Assembly (NCBI RefSeq): GCF_015521605.1
Contig: NZ_WANV01000040.1
Coordinates: 1 to 34,375 of the forward strand
Origin: Thermococcus sp.
Lineage (GTDB): Archaea > Methanobacteriota_B > Thermococci > Thermococcales > Thermococcaceae
Direction of reading: 5' to 3'
DNA: 34,375 nt
Numbering within the stretch: position 1 is the stretch's first letter; each line of letters starts with the position of its first letter. Positions 15,291 through 22,749 of the stretch are shown piece by piece. The position numbers and the translations under genes were made by a program. The notes under the pieces are model-generated. The model searched no databases and had not been told where the DNA came from. It saw nothing but the letters and a program-made list of their open reading frames with translations.

Positions 15291-16628
15291 TCACATGCTA
15301 CCACTGACGGAGAGCTCGATAATCTTCCTTATCTCAACGAGGAACTCCATCGGAATGTCCCTTAGCATCGGTTCAAGGAAGCCCTTAACTATAAGCTGCG
15401 TCGCCTTCTCCTCACTGAGACCGCGGCTCATGAGGTAGAACAGCTCCTCCTCGCGTATCTTACCTATCGCGGCCTCGTGGCTCAGCTCGGCATCATCGAC
15501 CTTGCTGACAAGCCCAGGATATGTCTCCATCGTCGCTCTGTCGCTCATCAGTAATGCATCGCAGTTTATGTGCCCTCTGGTTTTTGGAGCCTTTGCCACT
15601 ATCCTACCCCGGGTTATTACGGTGCTCCCGTCCATTATAACGGCCTTGCTTGCGTTTATCCCCGCAGCGCCCCTGCCCTGGAGGTACATCTCGCCGCCAA
15701 GATCAACGTACCAGTCCCTCTGACCGAGGATTATTCCATTAAGCTCGACATAGCCGTTCTCGTTCACCCAGTACTTGGGGTTTGCTATGTTGCTCCTGCC
15801 AGTTCCAAGGCCAACGGTGGTGTTAATGAAGCGCGCTCCTTTGCCGATTCTCGCCCTGGTCATGGGCCTTGTATGGACGTATTCGGGCCAGTTCTGGAGC
15901 ACGGTAAGCTGAACCTTTGCGCCCTCGTGGAGATACGCCTCAGTCATGTCGAGATGGAGAGAGTGCTTGACGAGCACCGGCGCGGTACACCCTTCTATGA
16001 GATGGAACTCGCTGTCAGGCTCGGCTATTATGATTATGTGCGGTGCTTGGGCCAAGGCACTTTCCTGAATCAAGAAGAACAGGTGAAGAGGGAACGGAAC
16101 TTTGAGACCCCTCTTAACGTGGAGGAAGATTCCACCGTTCCATACCGCCGTGTGGTAGGCGGCCATTTTGCTCTCATCTGCACGGAAAAGCTGAAGGAAA
16201 TGCCGTTTAACAACATCGGGGTACTTCTTAACCGCCTCTTCCATCGGCAGAACTACGAGACCTTTCTTTGCCCATTCCTTGAGAAACTCGTTGTAGATGA
16301 TGCCGGTGTCAGTCTGAACAGCCAGTCCGGCTATGTATTTCTGTTCGACTTCACTTATACCAAGTCTGTCGAGGAGTTCCCTCATCCCCGGGGGCAGATC
16401 TTCAAGACTTTCTATATGCTCGGGAATGCCAGTTATTTCCGGCTTTGCAATAAAACGGAGGAGCTCGTCCTCGCTTATAATCGGGTCTCTGTGAGGAGCG
16501 TTTTCAAAGGCATCCAGCGCCTTGTACCTTATCCGCGTCATCCACCCAGGTTCATTGTTTCTCCTCGCAAGGTTGTCTATCTCCTGTGCTATTATCTCCT
16601 TGGCCTCTTGGACGGTTATCTCACTCAT
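15291..16628 (-). CDS. sufB: SufB-type Fe-S cluster scaffold protein
   Basis: A 445-residue SufB/SufD-family scaffold on which Fe-S clusters are assembled with the ATPase SufC. The C-terminal right-handed beta-helix carries the conserved set EGCTAP, GHINCDALLMSD and SHEAAIGKI, which contain the Cys and His/Glu residues linked to cluster building in SufB. The length and HTAVWNGG motif fit SufB rather than SufD. No separate sufD, sufS or sufE is present, matching the minimal archaeal SufBC (SMS-type) arrangement. ATG 16628 overlaps the sufC stop as ATGAGTGA, implying coupled translation; GTG 16637 is an alternative. Confidence 0.92.
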   Translation of the reverse strand: MSEITVQEAKEIIAQEIDNLARRNNEPGWMTRIRYKALDAFENAPHRDPIISEDELLRFIAKPEITGIPEHIESLEDLPPGMRELLDRLGISEVEQKYIAGLAVQTDTGIIYNEFLKEWAKKGLVVLPMEEAVKKYPDVVKRHFLQLFRADESKMAAYHTAVWNGGIFLHVKRGLKVPFPLHLFFLIQESALAQAPHIIIIAEPDSEFHLIEGCTAPVLVKHSLHLDMTEAYLHEGAKVQLTVLQNWPEYVHTRPMTRARIGKGARFINTTVGLGTGRSNIANPKYWVNENGYVELNGIILGQRDWYVDLGGEMYLQGRGAAGINASKAVIMDGSTVITRGRIVAKAPKTRGHINCDALLMSDRATMETYPGLVSKVDDAELSHEAAIGKIREEELFYLMSRGLSEEKATQLIVKGFLEPMLRDIPMEFLVEIRKIIELSVSGSM

Positions 16629-17367
16629 CGCACCCACACTCCTCGAATATCCTCTGGAAGCCCTTCTCCTCGATTTCTTTCACGAAGTTACCGTCCCTTT
16701 CTAGGACTATCCTTCCCCCGCGCATGACGTGAACCTTGAATCTGCTGGGGTCAAGGTGCTGAAGTATTCTTCCGTAGTGAGTGATTAGAAGTATGGCGGT
16801 TCCGCTCTCGTGAAGCCCCTCAATCTTTCTGCTGATGACACTAAGGGAGTCAACATCAACGCCGCTGTCCGGCTCGTCCAGAATCAAGAGCTTGGGCTCA
16901 AGGAGAAGCGCCTGAAGGAGTTCAAATCTCTTCCTCTCACCACCGGAGAAGCCAACATTGACGTACCTTATCAGATCCTCCTCACTGAACCAGAGCTCCC
17001 CTGCGGTATCGACGATGCGATCGTAGGCCTCAACAGGATCCATCCCCCTGACCTCGGCCAGAATCTGCTGTAGGAACTCCATTATCCTGACCCCTTCAAC
17101 CTCCTCAGGGTGCTGGAACGCCAGAAGGATGCCTCTTCTGACACGCTCGTCGGGAGAAACGCCGGTTATGTCTTCCCCATTGAAGAGTATTCTCCCCCCT
17201 GTGACACTGTATCTGGGATGTCCTGCTATGGTCAGGGCGAGGGTTGACTTGCCCGAACCGTTGGGACCCATGATGACATGGAACTCGCCGGAACCCACCG
17301 AGAGGTTCACACCCCGGAGAATCTCCTTTTCCTCAACAGTGACCCTGAGATCCTCAACATTGAGCAC
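16621..17367 (-). CDS. sufC: SufC ABC-type ATPase for Fe-S cluster assembly
   Basis: A 248-residue ATPase that powers cluster assembly on SufB. Every ABC motif is intact: Walker A GPNGSGKST near residues 34-42, Q-loop LLAFQHPEE, signature FSGGERKR, Walker B LLILDEPDSG and the switch His in LLITHYGR. The FSGGERKR variant and the DEPDSGVDVDSL run are typical of SufC rather than transporters. Its ATG follows GGAGGTGAG. A TATA-like CTCTTAAAAAAGG (about 17402-17414, minus) predicts transcription of the sufCB operon from about 17383. Confidence 0.94.
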   Translation of the reverse strand: MLNVEDLRVTVEEKEILRGVNLSVGSGEFHVIMGPNGSGKSTLALTIAGHPRYSVTGGRILFNGEDITGVSPDERVRRGILLAFQHPEEVEGVRIMEFLQQILAEVRGMDPVEAYDRIVDTAGELWFSEEDLIRYVNVGFSGGERKRFELLQALLLEPKLLILDEPDSGVDVDSLSVISRKIEGLHESGTAILLITHYGRILQHLDPSRFKVHVMRGGRIVLERDGNFVKEIEEKGFQRIFEECGCDE

Positions 17368-17473
17368 TCACCTCACCTCCAAGGCTTACCTAATCCTGCC
17401 TTTTTTAAGAGTTTCTAGCAAAATGGAGCGAGACGGAGAAAAATATTCGATAATGGGGATTCAGAAGAGAATA

Positions 17474-19381
17474 TCAGAGGGAAAGCGGAAGGGCTTTCCT
17501 TATGCGTTTGAGGAGCTCCCTCTTCTTCTCGCTCTCCTCAAGGGCTATCTCAAGCACCTCGTCAATGGTCTCGACGGGGAATATCTGAACCTTCTCTGCC
17601 TTGTCCCTGCTGAGGAACACGTCCTTCTCGTTGCTCTTGGGGATTATTACCGTCTTTATGCCGGCCTCTATGGCGGCTTCTATCTTCGGAGTCGCCCCGC
17701 CTATCGGAAGCACCTCACCGCGAACGCTTAAAGAGCCGGTCATGGCCACATCCTGTCTGATGGGTATCTCCTCAAGGGCCGAGATGACGGCGGTCGCGAC
17801 ACTTATGCTGGCCGAGTCACCCTCCACGCCCTCGTAGGTCTGGAGGAACTGGACGTGGATATCGTACCTGCTTATGTCCTCGCCTTTGTAGCGCTTGATT
17901 ATTGCCGAGACGTTCTGGACGGCCTCTTTGGCTATCTCCCCGAGCTTTCCCGTGACGATTATCTTGCCCTCCTCCTTGCTCGCAGCGGGGGCAACCACAG
18001 CCTCTATCGGCAGGACTATACCGCTCTGCTCACCGATCACCGCGAGGCCATTGACGCGGCCTATCTCGCTCCCTTCGGTCTTGATGACTTGGTACTCCTT
18101 TTTGCGCTCTATGTACCAGTCAGCCAGCTGCTTTTCGAGGGGCTTTGCCATCCTTATCGCCTCAAGGACGTCTTCGCGCTCCACGTACTTCTTGCCCTTC
18201 TTGACCGCTATGTCTCCAGCGGCCCTCACAATACCGCCAAGGTCACGAAGGCGCAACGTTAGGTGTCCCTTTCTGCCGGCACGCTTCTGTGCCTCCCTGA
18301 CGATCTCCTCAACGGCATCGCGCGTGAAGTGTGGTATCTTTCCGTCGCGCTTTACCTCCTGGGCCACGAACTGTATGAGCTTGCGCCTGTTCTCGATGGT
18401 GTCGGGCATGGTGGTGCGCATATAGACCTCGTAACCATAACCTCTGATACGGGAGCGCAGTGCCGGGTGCATCTTGTCAACGGTGTCAAGGTTTCCCGCG
18501 GCGACTAGGACGAAGTCACAGGGGACCGGCTCGGTCCTGACCATTGCTCCGCTTGACATCTCACTCTGGCCGGTTATCGGGAACTTCTTCTCCTGCATCG
18601 CCGTGAGGAGGCTCTGCTGCATCTTAAGGCTCAGCGTTGCCACTTCGTCTATAAACAGGACACCCCTGTGGGCGCGGTGTATCATCCCGGGCTCTACCCT
18701 CTCATGGGCCGGCGTCCCCAGGCCACCGCTCTGGAAGGGGTCGTGGCGCACGTCGCCGAGGAGTGCACCAGCGTGGGCACCCGTGGCGTCGATAAACGGC
18801 GCCTTGGTCCTGCCGCAGTTGTCGACGAGAAGTTTGGGAACGAGTACTGAGCTCCTGAGACGCATATTCGAGAGGGCCATTATGGTGAGTATGACAACAA
18901 ACAGCCCCATAAGGAGCGTCGTGGCGCTGAAGTCTATAAAAAGTGCCAGCATTACAGTGAACATGACGAAGAGGAGTATGTACGATTTTATGCTCTCCTG
19001 GCCTTTGGCCTTCTCGCGGTACTTCTCGACTATTCTCCGCCCCTGACAGGCCGGGACGGTCTTTATCTTGGGCATGTTTTCGTCTTCGGAGTTCGGAAAT
19101 ACGAGTATATCCTCAAGGTTTTCCGTTGGTAGGAGCTCAGCCATCGCCTGACCGAGCATTGACTTACCAGTTCCCGGCTCACCTATCAGGAGAACATGCC
19201 TTTTCTGGGTCGCGGCCGTTTTTATGACCTCCACCGCATGCTCCTGTCCGATAACCTGATCGATGAGCTTTTCGGGAACCTTTATATCCTCGGTCGTTTT
19301 GAAATCCAGACCTAGGTCTAGGCGCTCTCCGTATTCCCTGGGGGCCAGGGTTTCCCTCTCAACCTTCGTGTCCTCCCCCAT
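17474..19381 (-). CDS. lon: Archaeal membrane-bound Lon protease (LonB type)
   Basis: A 635-residue ATP-dependent protease facing the cytoplasm. The AAA+ module has Walker A GEPGTGKS (67-74) and Walker B VLFIDE (241-246). Two transmembrane helices (about 133-150 and 155-172) are inserted inside the AAA+ domain and anchor the enzyme, a feature of archaeal Lon. The C-terminal protease domain has the Ser-Lys dyad in GDSAS (Ser523) and GGATPK (Lys566). The open frame runs up to 19594, but ATG 19381 has GAGGGA upstream, and 635 residues equals the T. kodakarensis enzyme. A TATA (GTTATAAATC, 19434-19425 minus) fits a start near 19405. It removes misfolded and regulatory proteins. Confidence 0.96.
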   Translation of the reverse strand: MGEDTKVERETLAPREYGERLDLGLDFKTTEDIKVPEKLIDQVIGQEHAVEVIKTAATQKRHVLLIGEPGTGKSMLGQAMAELLPTENLEDILVFPNSEDENMPKIKTVPACQGRRIVEKYREKAKGQESIKSYILLFVMFTVMLALFIDFSATTLLMGLFVVILTIMALSNMRLRSSVLVPKLLVDNCGRTKAPFIDATGAHAGALLGDVRHDPFQSGGLGTPAHERVEPGMIHRAHRGVLFIDEVATLSLKMQQSLLTAMQEKKFPITGQSEMSSGAMVRTEPVPCDFVLVAAGNLDTVDKMHPALRSRIRGYGYEVYMRTTMPDTIENRRKLIQFVAQEVKRDGKIPHFTRDAVEEIVREAQKRAGRKGHLTLRLRDLGGIVRAAGDIAVKKGKKYVEREDVLEAIRMAKPLEKQLADWYIERKKEYQVIKTEGSEIGRVNGLAVIGEQSGIVLPIEAVVAPAASKEEGKIIVTGKLGEIAKEAVQNVSAIIKRYKGEDISRYDIHVQFLQTYEGVEGDSASISVATAVISALEEIPIRQDVAMTGSLSVRGEVLPIGGATPKIEAAIEAGIKTVIIPKSNEKDVFLSRDKAEKVQIFPVETIDEVLEIALEESEKKRELLKRIRKALPLSL

Positions 19382-19424
19382 TTTGCTTCCCTCTTTCGCT
19401 CTCTCAAATTGGAATGCTCGGGGC

Positions 19425-19434
19425 GATTTATAAC
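19425..19434 (-). promoter_or_regulatory. TATA box of lon
   Basis: GTTATAAATC on the minus strand, centred about 49 nt before the lon ATG, giving a leader of about 24 nt with the ribosome-binding site. Confidence 0.55.
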
Positions 19435-19498
19435 TTTTTTGAGATTGCTGAGAAAAAGCTAAAATAGGGCTTGCCATCCATAATCCTTGGTGGAAGCG

Positions 19499-20299
19499 AT
19501 GAAGGTTGAGGATCAGATAGTGTTTACGGCCCATCACGGGAACTGGAAGGTGGCAGACAGGCTCCTTGATATGGAAGACGAGAAGGTGGCGCACTTCATA
19601 GCGAGTATAGCCAACACCGTCAACTCCAAGATACCCGAGTACCTCACGGAAGTCATGAACGTCGCTGGAATAATGAGCCTCGCCGAGGAGATTGGGAAAA
19701 AAGACCTGAGCGACGCTGTTGTCGCCCTTAAATCACCAGGGACTGCGAGAAAGCTCGGTCAGCTTGTTTTTGAGGAGGACAAGAAGCTCAAAAAACACCT
19801 CGTTGAGGTTGCTAAGGCCCTGCTCGTCAGGGAGGTACTGTCCAAAAAAGTGCCGGTGGAGTATCCTGAAGAGCCGCTGGGTGAGGTTAAAATAGTCTTC
19901 CCGTACAACGAAGACCACATCAACTTTGTTGCATTCCATGTGAGCGGAAAAACGAAGTGGAGGGCCGTTAGAAGACTTATTATCGATGAGAAGACTCCCA
20001 TGGCAGACGTTGCAAGACTCCTTGCGAGCATAAACGAGAGCATCACTCTTAAACTGCCACTCTACGCTGGAATCGACGTCGGCGGGATAGAGGCCTGGTT
20101 CGGAGAGTTTAAAAAGGTCAAAAAGGCCGAAATACCGGCGGTCGTTGAAAAGTACAAGCATTTCCCTGCCGAGAACTATGCTCCAGCAGACTTCCAGGAA
20201 CACGCGAGGGTTTACGCCCTGAGAACGGTCCTTGGAAAGATAGGACTGCCCCTGGACGTTCCCGCAAAGAACCTTGAGAAGTATTTGGAGAAGAAATGA
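19499..20299 (+). CDS. DUF2666-like archaeal protein with internal duplication
   Basis: A 266-residue soluble protein of unknown function that resembles the archaeal DUF2666 family. It is made of two related halves: [14 protein letters not shown] ... [20 protein letters not shown] in the first, and [15 protein letters not shown] ... [19 protein letters not shown] in the second. The alternating charged and hydrophobic pattern suggests a helical bundle. ATG 19499 follows GGTGG and is preferred to TTG 19487. It diverges from lon. Its stop codon lies inside the box C of a C/D sRNA candidate, and ridA follows 72 nt later, so the sRNA could be processed from the shared transcript. I cannot assign a biochemical role. 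Confidence 0.8.
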   Translation: MKVEDQIVFTAHHGNWKVADRLLDMEDEKVAHFIASIANTVNSKIPEYLTEVMNVAGIMSLAEEIGKKDLSDAVVALKSPGTARKLGQLVFEEDKKLKKHLVEVAKALLVREVLSKKVPVEYPEEPLGEVKIVFPYNEDHINFVAFHVSGKTKWRAVRRLIIDEKTPMADVARLLASINESITLKLPLYAGIDVGGIEAWFGEFKKVKKAEIPAVVEKYKHFPAENYAPADFQEHARVYALRTVLGKIGLPLDVPAKNLEKYLEKK

Positions 20300-20350
20300 T
20301 GAGGCCGAGGACACCCGAGGGGAACCGATGAGGAGTCTTCGCTTCGCTGA
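20296..20350 (+). ncRNA. Candidate box C/D sRNA overlapping a stop codon
   Basis: C = ATGATGA (20296-20302), D' = CCGA (20315-20318, one change from CTGA), C' = TGAGGA (20329-20334) and D = CTGA (20347-20350). Both guide spacers are exactly 12 nt. The D'-C' spacer is 10 nt, rather long, and no terminal stem or dedicated promoter is visible. The C box contains the stop codon of the DUF2666-like gene. Predicted targets are CGAAGCGAAGAC (D guide) and GTGTCCTCGGCC (D' guide), neither of which I recognise. Confidence 0.6.
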
Positions 20351-20370
20351 TCCGTCGGGAGGTGGAGAAG

Positions 20371-20754
20371 ATGAAAAAAGAGACGGTCTTCACGGAGAAA
20401 GCCCCGAGGCCGATAGGGCCCTACAGCCAGGGGGTAATCGCTGAGGGCAGGTTCCTGTTCGTTTCAGGGCAGATACCGATAAACCCCGAAACGGGCGAGC
20501 TGGTTACCGGGGACATAGAGAAGCAGGCCAGACAGGCTATCGAGAACCTTCTGGCCGTGGTCAGGGCCGCCGGTGGGAGCGCCGAAAACGTGGTGAAGGT
20601 CACGGTGTACATCAGAGACATGGGCGAATATTCCAGATTCAACGAGATTTACGAGGAGTACTTCTCAAAGTCAAAGCCTGCCAGAGCCGTCGTGGAGGTT
20701 TCGAACCTGCCCAAAGGGGTGGCTGTTGAGATAGAGGCCATAGCCGCTCTTTAG
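20371..20754 (+). CDS. ridA: RidA-family enamine/imine deaminase
   Basis: A 127-residue protein that hydrolyses reactive 2-aminoacrylate-type enamines and imines released by PLP enzymes, preventing cofactor damage. The family markers are all present: [13 protein letters not shown] at the N-terminus, [13 protein letters not shown], and [24 protein letters not shown] at the end, whose Arg (about residue 105) and Glu contact the substrate. The length is standard. GGAGGTGG five bases before ATG 20371 selects that start over GTG 20362. Trimers are usual. It follows the DUF2666-like gene and sRNA candidate and precedes a JAMM protease by 26 nt, so the three are probably co-transcribed. Confidence 0.95.
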   Translation: MKKETVFTEKAPRPIGPYSQGVIAEGRFLFVSGQIPINPETGELVTGDIEKQARQAIENLLAVVRAAGGSAENVVKVTVYIRDMGEYSRFNEIYEEYFSKSKPARAVVEVSNLPKGVAVEIEAIAAL

Positions 20755-20780
20755 CATTTCAAATATTTTTGGTGAGCAAG

Positions 20781-21152
20781 ATGGAAGCGGTCAGGATCCG
20801 GCGTGGGCTTTTGGAGTACCTGCTGGAGCTCGCCAGGGATTTTTATCCCAACGAGTTCGCGGGTTTTTTAAGGGAAAAGGACGGGGTGTTCGAGGAGGTT
20901 CTCATAGCTCCCAACCCTCACTTCGGAAGGAGCTCGGCTTTCTTCGACACCTGGATGTTGCCCTACGATGAGAGCATTAAAGGGACCGTCCACTCTCACC
21001 CGGGACCGAATCCGAGGCCGTCGGGGGCGGACTTGAACTTCTTCTCAAAGTTCGGTGGGGTGCACATCATAATCGCCTATCCCTTCGTGGAGGACAGCGT
21101 TAGAGCATACCGCAGCGATGGGAGCGTGCTTCGGATAGAGGTTGTGGACTGA
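20781..21152 (+). CDS. JAMM/MPN+ metalloprotease (Ub-like deconjugase candidate)
   Basis: A 123-residue single-domain Zn isopeptidase. The JAMM signature is complete: Glu25 (NEFAGFL), His71-Ser-His73-Pro, Ser81 and Asp84 in HSHPGPNPRPSGAD. Archaeal homologues (HvJAMM1, PfJAMM1) remove small archaeal modifier proteins (SAMPs) from targets or process their tails, a likely but unproven role here. It could also act in sulfur transfer, since SAMPs double as sulfur carriers. ATG 20781 lies six bases after GGTGA and is preferred to GTG 20772 or TTG 20769. It follows ridA in the same orientation. Confidence 0.88.
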   Translation: MEAVRIRRGLLEYLLELARDFYPNEFAGFLREKDGVFEEVLIAPNPHFGRSSAFFDTWMLPYDESIKGTVHSHPGPNPRPSGADLNFFSKFGGVHIIIAYPFVEDSVRAYRSDGSVLRIEVVD

Positions 21153-21168
21153 GCCCTTCCACGAGGAT

Positions 21169-21250
21169 TTATCCCCTGTGCAGAGAGCCCCCGAACAGGG
21201 GGTAGTCCTTTGTGGCTTTCTCGGGATTTCTCACCGACTCCTAGGGGTAA
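21169..21250 (+). ncRNA. Unidentified structured intergenic region
   Basis: Nested pairing covers the region: TTA(T)CCCCT (21169-21177) with AGGGGTAA (21243-21250), GAGAGCC (21183-21189) with GGC(TT)TCTC (21214-21222), and inside these CCCCC (21188-21192) with GGGGG (21198-21202). An alternative stem pairs CCCCTGT with ACAGGGG. The complexity suggests a folded RNA on either strand. It lies between the JAMM gene and the separate promoter of the ArsR gene, so it is either the JAMM 3' UTR or its own transcript. No known family is recognised. Confidence 0.4.
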
Positions 21251-21367
21251 GCTCCTCCTAATGGGTATCATCCCACTCCAGAGAATGTTTCCAAAAATGA
21301 AAATTATAACATCATCGTGAAAATTCTTAAAAAGAAACTCCCATAATCCCGTTATAGGTGTTGTGCC

Positions 21368-21745
21368 ATGAAGATTAGAGACCTCCTGGATGAACTGAGC
21401 GCAAGGCAGAAAGAAACCGTTATCCACTGTGCAGAGACGTGCGGTATCCCCGACCTTGACAGGGAGGTGGAGCTCCAGGTAGAGGGGGACATGATAAAGT
21501 TTCTGAAGGCCCTTTCGAACCCACTGAGACTCAAGATACTCAAGCTCCTCAAGGACAACTGGCTCTGCGTGTGCCTGATATCCAAGATACTTGACCAGGA
21601 CCAGACCCTCATAAGCCACCACCTGCGCACCCTCAAGTCACTTGGACTGATAATCGAAAGAAAAGAGGGCAAGATGCACTTCTACAGAACCAATACCGAA
21701 GTCCTTGAGAGGTATCTCTCCATGGTAACCATCGAGCTGGTGTAA
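21368..21745 (+). CDS. ArsR-family winged-HTH regulator
   Basis: A 125-residue regulator. A winged helix covers residues about 38-105: MIKFLKALSNPLRLKILKLL, the recognition helix DQTLISHHLRTLKSLG and the wing IERKEGKMHFYR. The helix-3 sequence LCVCLISKIL preserves the Cys-Val-Cys arrangement that binds As/Sb/Cd in classic ArsR/SmtB repressors. Two further Cys (HCAETC) precede it, so thiol-based metal or redox sensing is plausible. The ATG at 21368 lies downstream of TATA-like sequence around 21322-21336 and has little Shine-Dalgarno. The stop is four bases from the MazG-like gene, implying one transcript. No metal-efflux gene is adjacent, so the regulon is unknown. Confidence 0.87.
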   Translation: MKIRDLLDELSARQKETVIHCAETCGIPDLDREVELQVEGDMIKFLKALSNPLRLKILKLLKDNWLCVCLISKILDQDQTLISHHLRTLKSLGLIIERKEGKMHFYRTNTEVLERYLSMVTIELV

Positions 21746-21749
21746 CGTT

Positions 21750-22049
21750 ATGAACGAGCTCCAGAGGCAGGTCCATGAGCTGGTCGCGGAGTTTGGCGGC
21801 TACTGGGAGCCTTTTCAGATGCTCGCAGCCTTCGTGGAGGAGGTTGGAGAGCTCGCGGATGAACTCCTAAATGTGGAAGGAATTAAGGGAGCGGGAAATA
21901 GGGACAGGCTGGAAGAGGAACTCGGTGACGTTATGTTCGCCCTTGCCTGCATAGCCAACTATTACAGAATAGACCTCCTCGATGCTCTCCAGAAGAGCAT
22001 TGAAAAGTACCGCGAACGCGACAGCGGGCGATGGCCCAACAACAGATGA
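21750..22049 (+). CDS. MazG-type nucleotide pyrophosphohydrolase
   Basis: A 99-residue all-helical NTP pyrophosphohydrolase that cleaves NTPs to NMP and PPi, often house-cleaning non-canonical nucleotides. The Mg-binding signature is present as EEVGELADEL and, after a gap, EEELGDVMFALACIAN. The single MazG domain is about the size of the small archaeal/RS21-C6 type members rather than the two-domain bacterial MazG. It lies four bases after the ArsR-type gene and follows it in one operon. A toxin-antitoxin link is not supported. Confidence 0.88.
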   Translation: MNELQRQVHELVAEFGGYWEPFQMLAAFVEEVGELADELLNVEGIKGAGNRDRLEEELGDVMFALACIANYYRIDLLDALQKSIEKYRERDSGRWPNNR

Positions 22050-22135
22050 ACATAACATCAAGTGTTGTGCTAATTTGTAACATAAAGAACTACCATGCCG
22101 TTGAATTACGCCAAAATTTCCAGTGAGATGAATGA

Positions 22136-22147
22136 CTAATTGATTAG
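22136..22147. promoter_or_regulatory. Perfect palindrome upstream of the Lrp-type gene
   Basis: CTAAT-TG-ATTAG lies about 30 bp before the TATA at 22173-22180. AT-rich palindromes are typical Lrp/AsnC targets, so autoregulation is plausible. The short arms leave room for chance. Confidence 0.35.
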
Positions 22148-22172
22148 AAATCCTCCAACTTATCGAAACATT

Positions 22173-22180
22173 TTTATAAT
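22173..22180 (+). promoter_or_regulatory. TATA box of the Lrp-type gene
   Basis: TTTATAAT predicts transcription near 22201. That coincides with an out-of-frame ATG (22201) opening a 10-codon frame that overlaps the regulator's start. Confidence 0.55.
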
Positions 22181-22222
22181 TGGGACGCTCAATCTTCACC
22201 ATGATTTTGGGGAGGTGGAGAC

Positions 22223-22672
22223 ATGGCCGATAAAATAAACGGGATTGACATCAGGATTTTGAAGCTCCTCGCCAAGAACGCCCGCCTTACCTACAAGGAG
22301 CTCGCCGAAATTCTTGGCACCACGAGGCAGAGGATATCAAGGAGGATGGACCGCCTAGAGAGGAACGGCATCATAAAGAAGTACACAGTGATACCCAACT
22401 ACGATGCCCTTGGCTATGTCCACGTGATACTGGGAATCACCGTCAAGCCTTCGGTCAGCATCGACGAGATAATCCCAGCCCTCGTTGAAGATGAGAACAT
22501 CAAGATAGTCGAGCGCGCCCTCGGTTCGCACAACCTCGTGATACACATCGTCGGCCCCAAGGATATGAAGGAGCTTGAGAAGATTATAAACGAGGTCTCC
22601 AAGAAGATACCCGGCATAGACAAGCTCGACATAACTTTCGTAACCGAGACCGTTAAGTTTGAGGTTCTCTGA
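22223..22672 (+). CDS. Lrp/AsnC-family transcriptional regulator
   Basis: A 149-residue regulator. The N-terminal HTH spans residues about 5-55 (IRILKLLAKNARLTYKELAE with recognition helix TRQRISRRMDRLERNGII). The C-terminal RAM/effector domain runs from about 66 to 145 (VHVILGITVKPSVSIDEIIP, ending ITFVTETVKFEVL) and would mediate octamer formation and amino-acid sensing. ATG 22223 follows GGGGAGGTGGAG. Thermococcales carry several such regulators of amino-acid metabolism and transport; I cannot say which this is. An upstream palindrome suggests self-regulation. Confidence 0.93.
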   Translation: MADKINGIDIRILKLLAKNARLTYKELAEILGTTRQRISRRMDRLERNGIIKKYTVIPNYDALGYVHVILGITVKPSVSIDEIIPALVEDENIKIVERALGSHNLVIHIVGPKDMKELEKIINEVSKKIPGIDKLDITFVTETVKFEVL

Positions 22673-22682
22673 TTCCCTTTAT

Positions 22683-22704
22683 TTCCTTCGTCAACCGACG
22701 AGGG
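22683..22704 (+). terminator. Hairpin after the Lrp-type gene
   Basis: CCTTCGTC-AACC-GACGAGGG forms an 8-bp stem (one G-T pair) 10 bases after the stop, following the pyrimidine-rich TTCCCTTTATTT. It may terminate or protect the mRNA 3' end. Confidence 0.35.
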
Positions 22705-22721
22705 AAAGAATAATAAAGCCA

Positions 22722-22744
22722 CCACCTGCACTTCTCTCAGGTGG
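22722..22744 (+). promoter_or_regulatory. Inverted repeat spanning the DUF92 start region
   Basis: CCACCTG-N9-CAGGTGG is a perfect 7-bp inverted repeat whose right arm is the GGTGG ribosome-binding site of the gene at 22750. TATA-like AATAATAAAG (22709-22718) predicts a start near 22738, inside the repeat. It therefore fits a DNA operator across the start site better than an RNA hairpin. Confidence 0.5.
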
Positions 22745-22749
22745 CAGAG

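Noticed and set aside
15570-16727. Long open frame (385 codons) on the plus strand opposite sufB and sufC
   Set aside because: It is a by-product of GC-rich codon use in two well-identified minus-strand genes; the sequence has no recognisable domain.
19382-19594. N-terminal 71-residue extension of Lon
   Set aside because: Residues are unlike any Lon, the lon TATA box lies inside it, and ATG 19381 has a proper ribosome-binding site.
21077-21367. Minus-strand frame over the folded region as a small protein
   Set aside because: It runs antisense into the JAMM gene and the ArsR promoter; the composition looks like chance and the RNA-fold explanation is better.
21750-22049. MazG-like gene as part of a toxin-antitoxin system
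   Set aside because: There is no toxin-like partner; the adjacent ArsR-type gene has the normal features of a metal or redox sensor.
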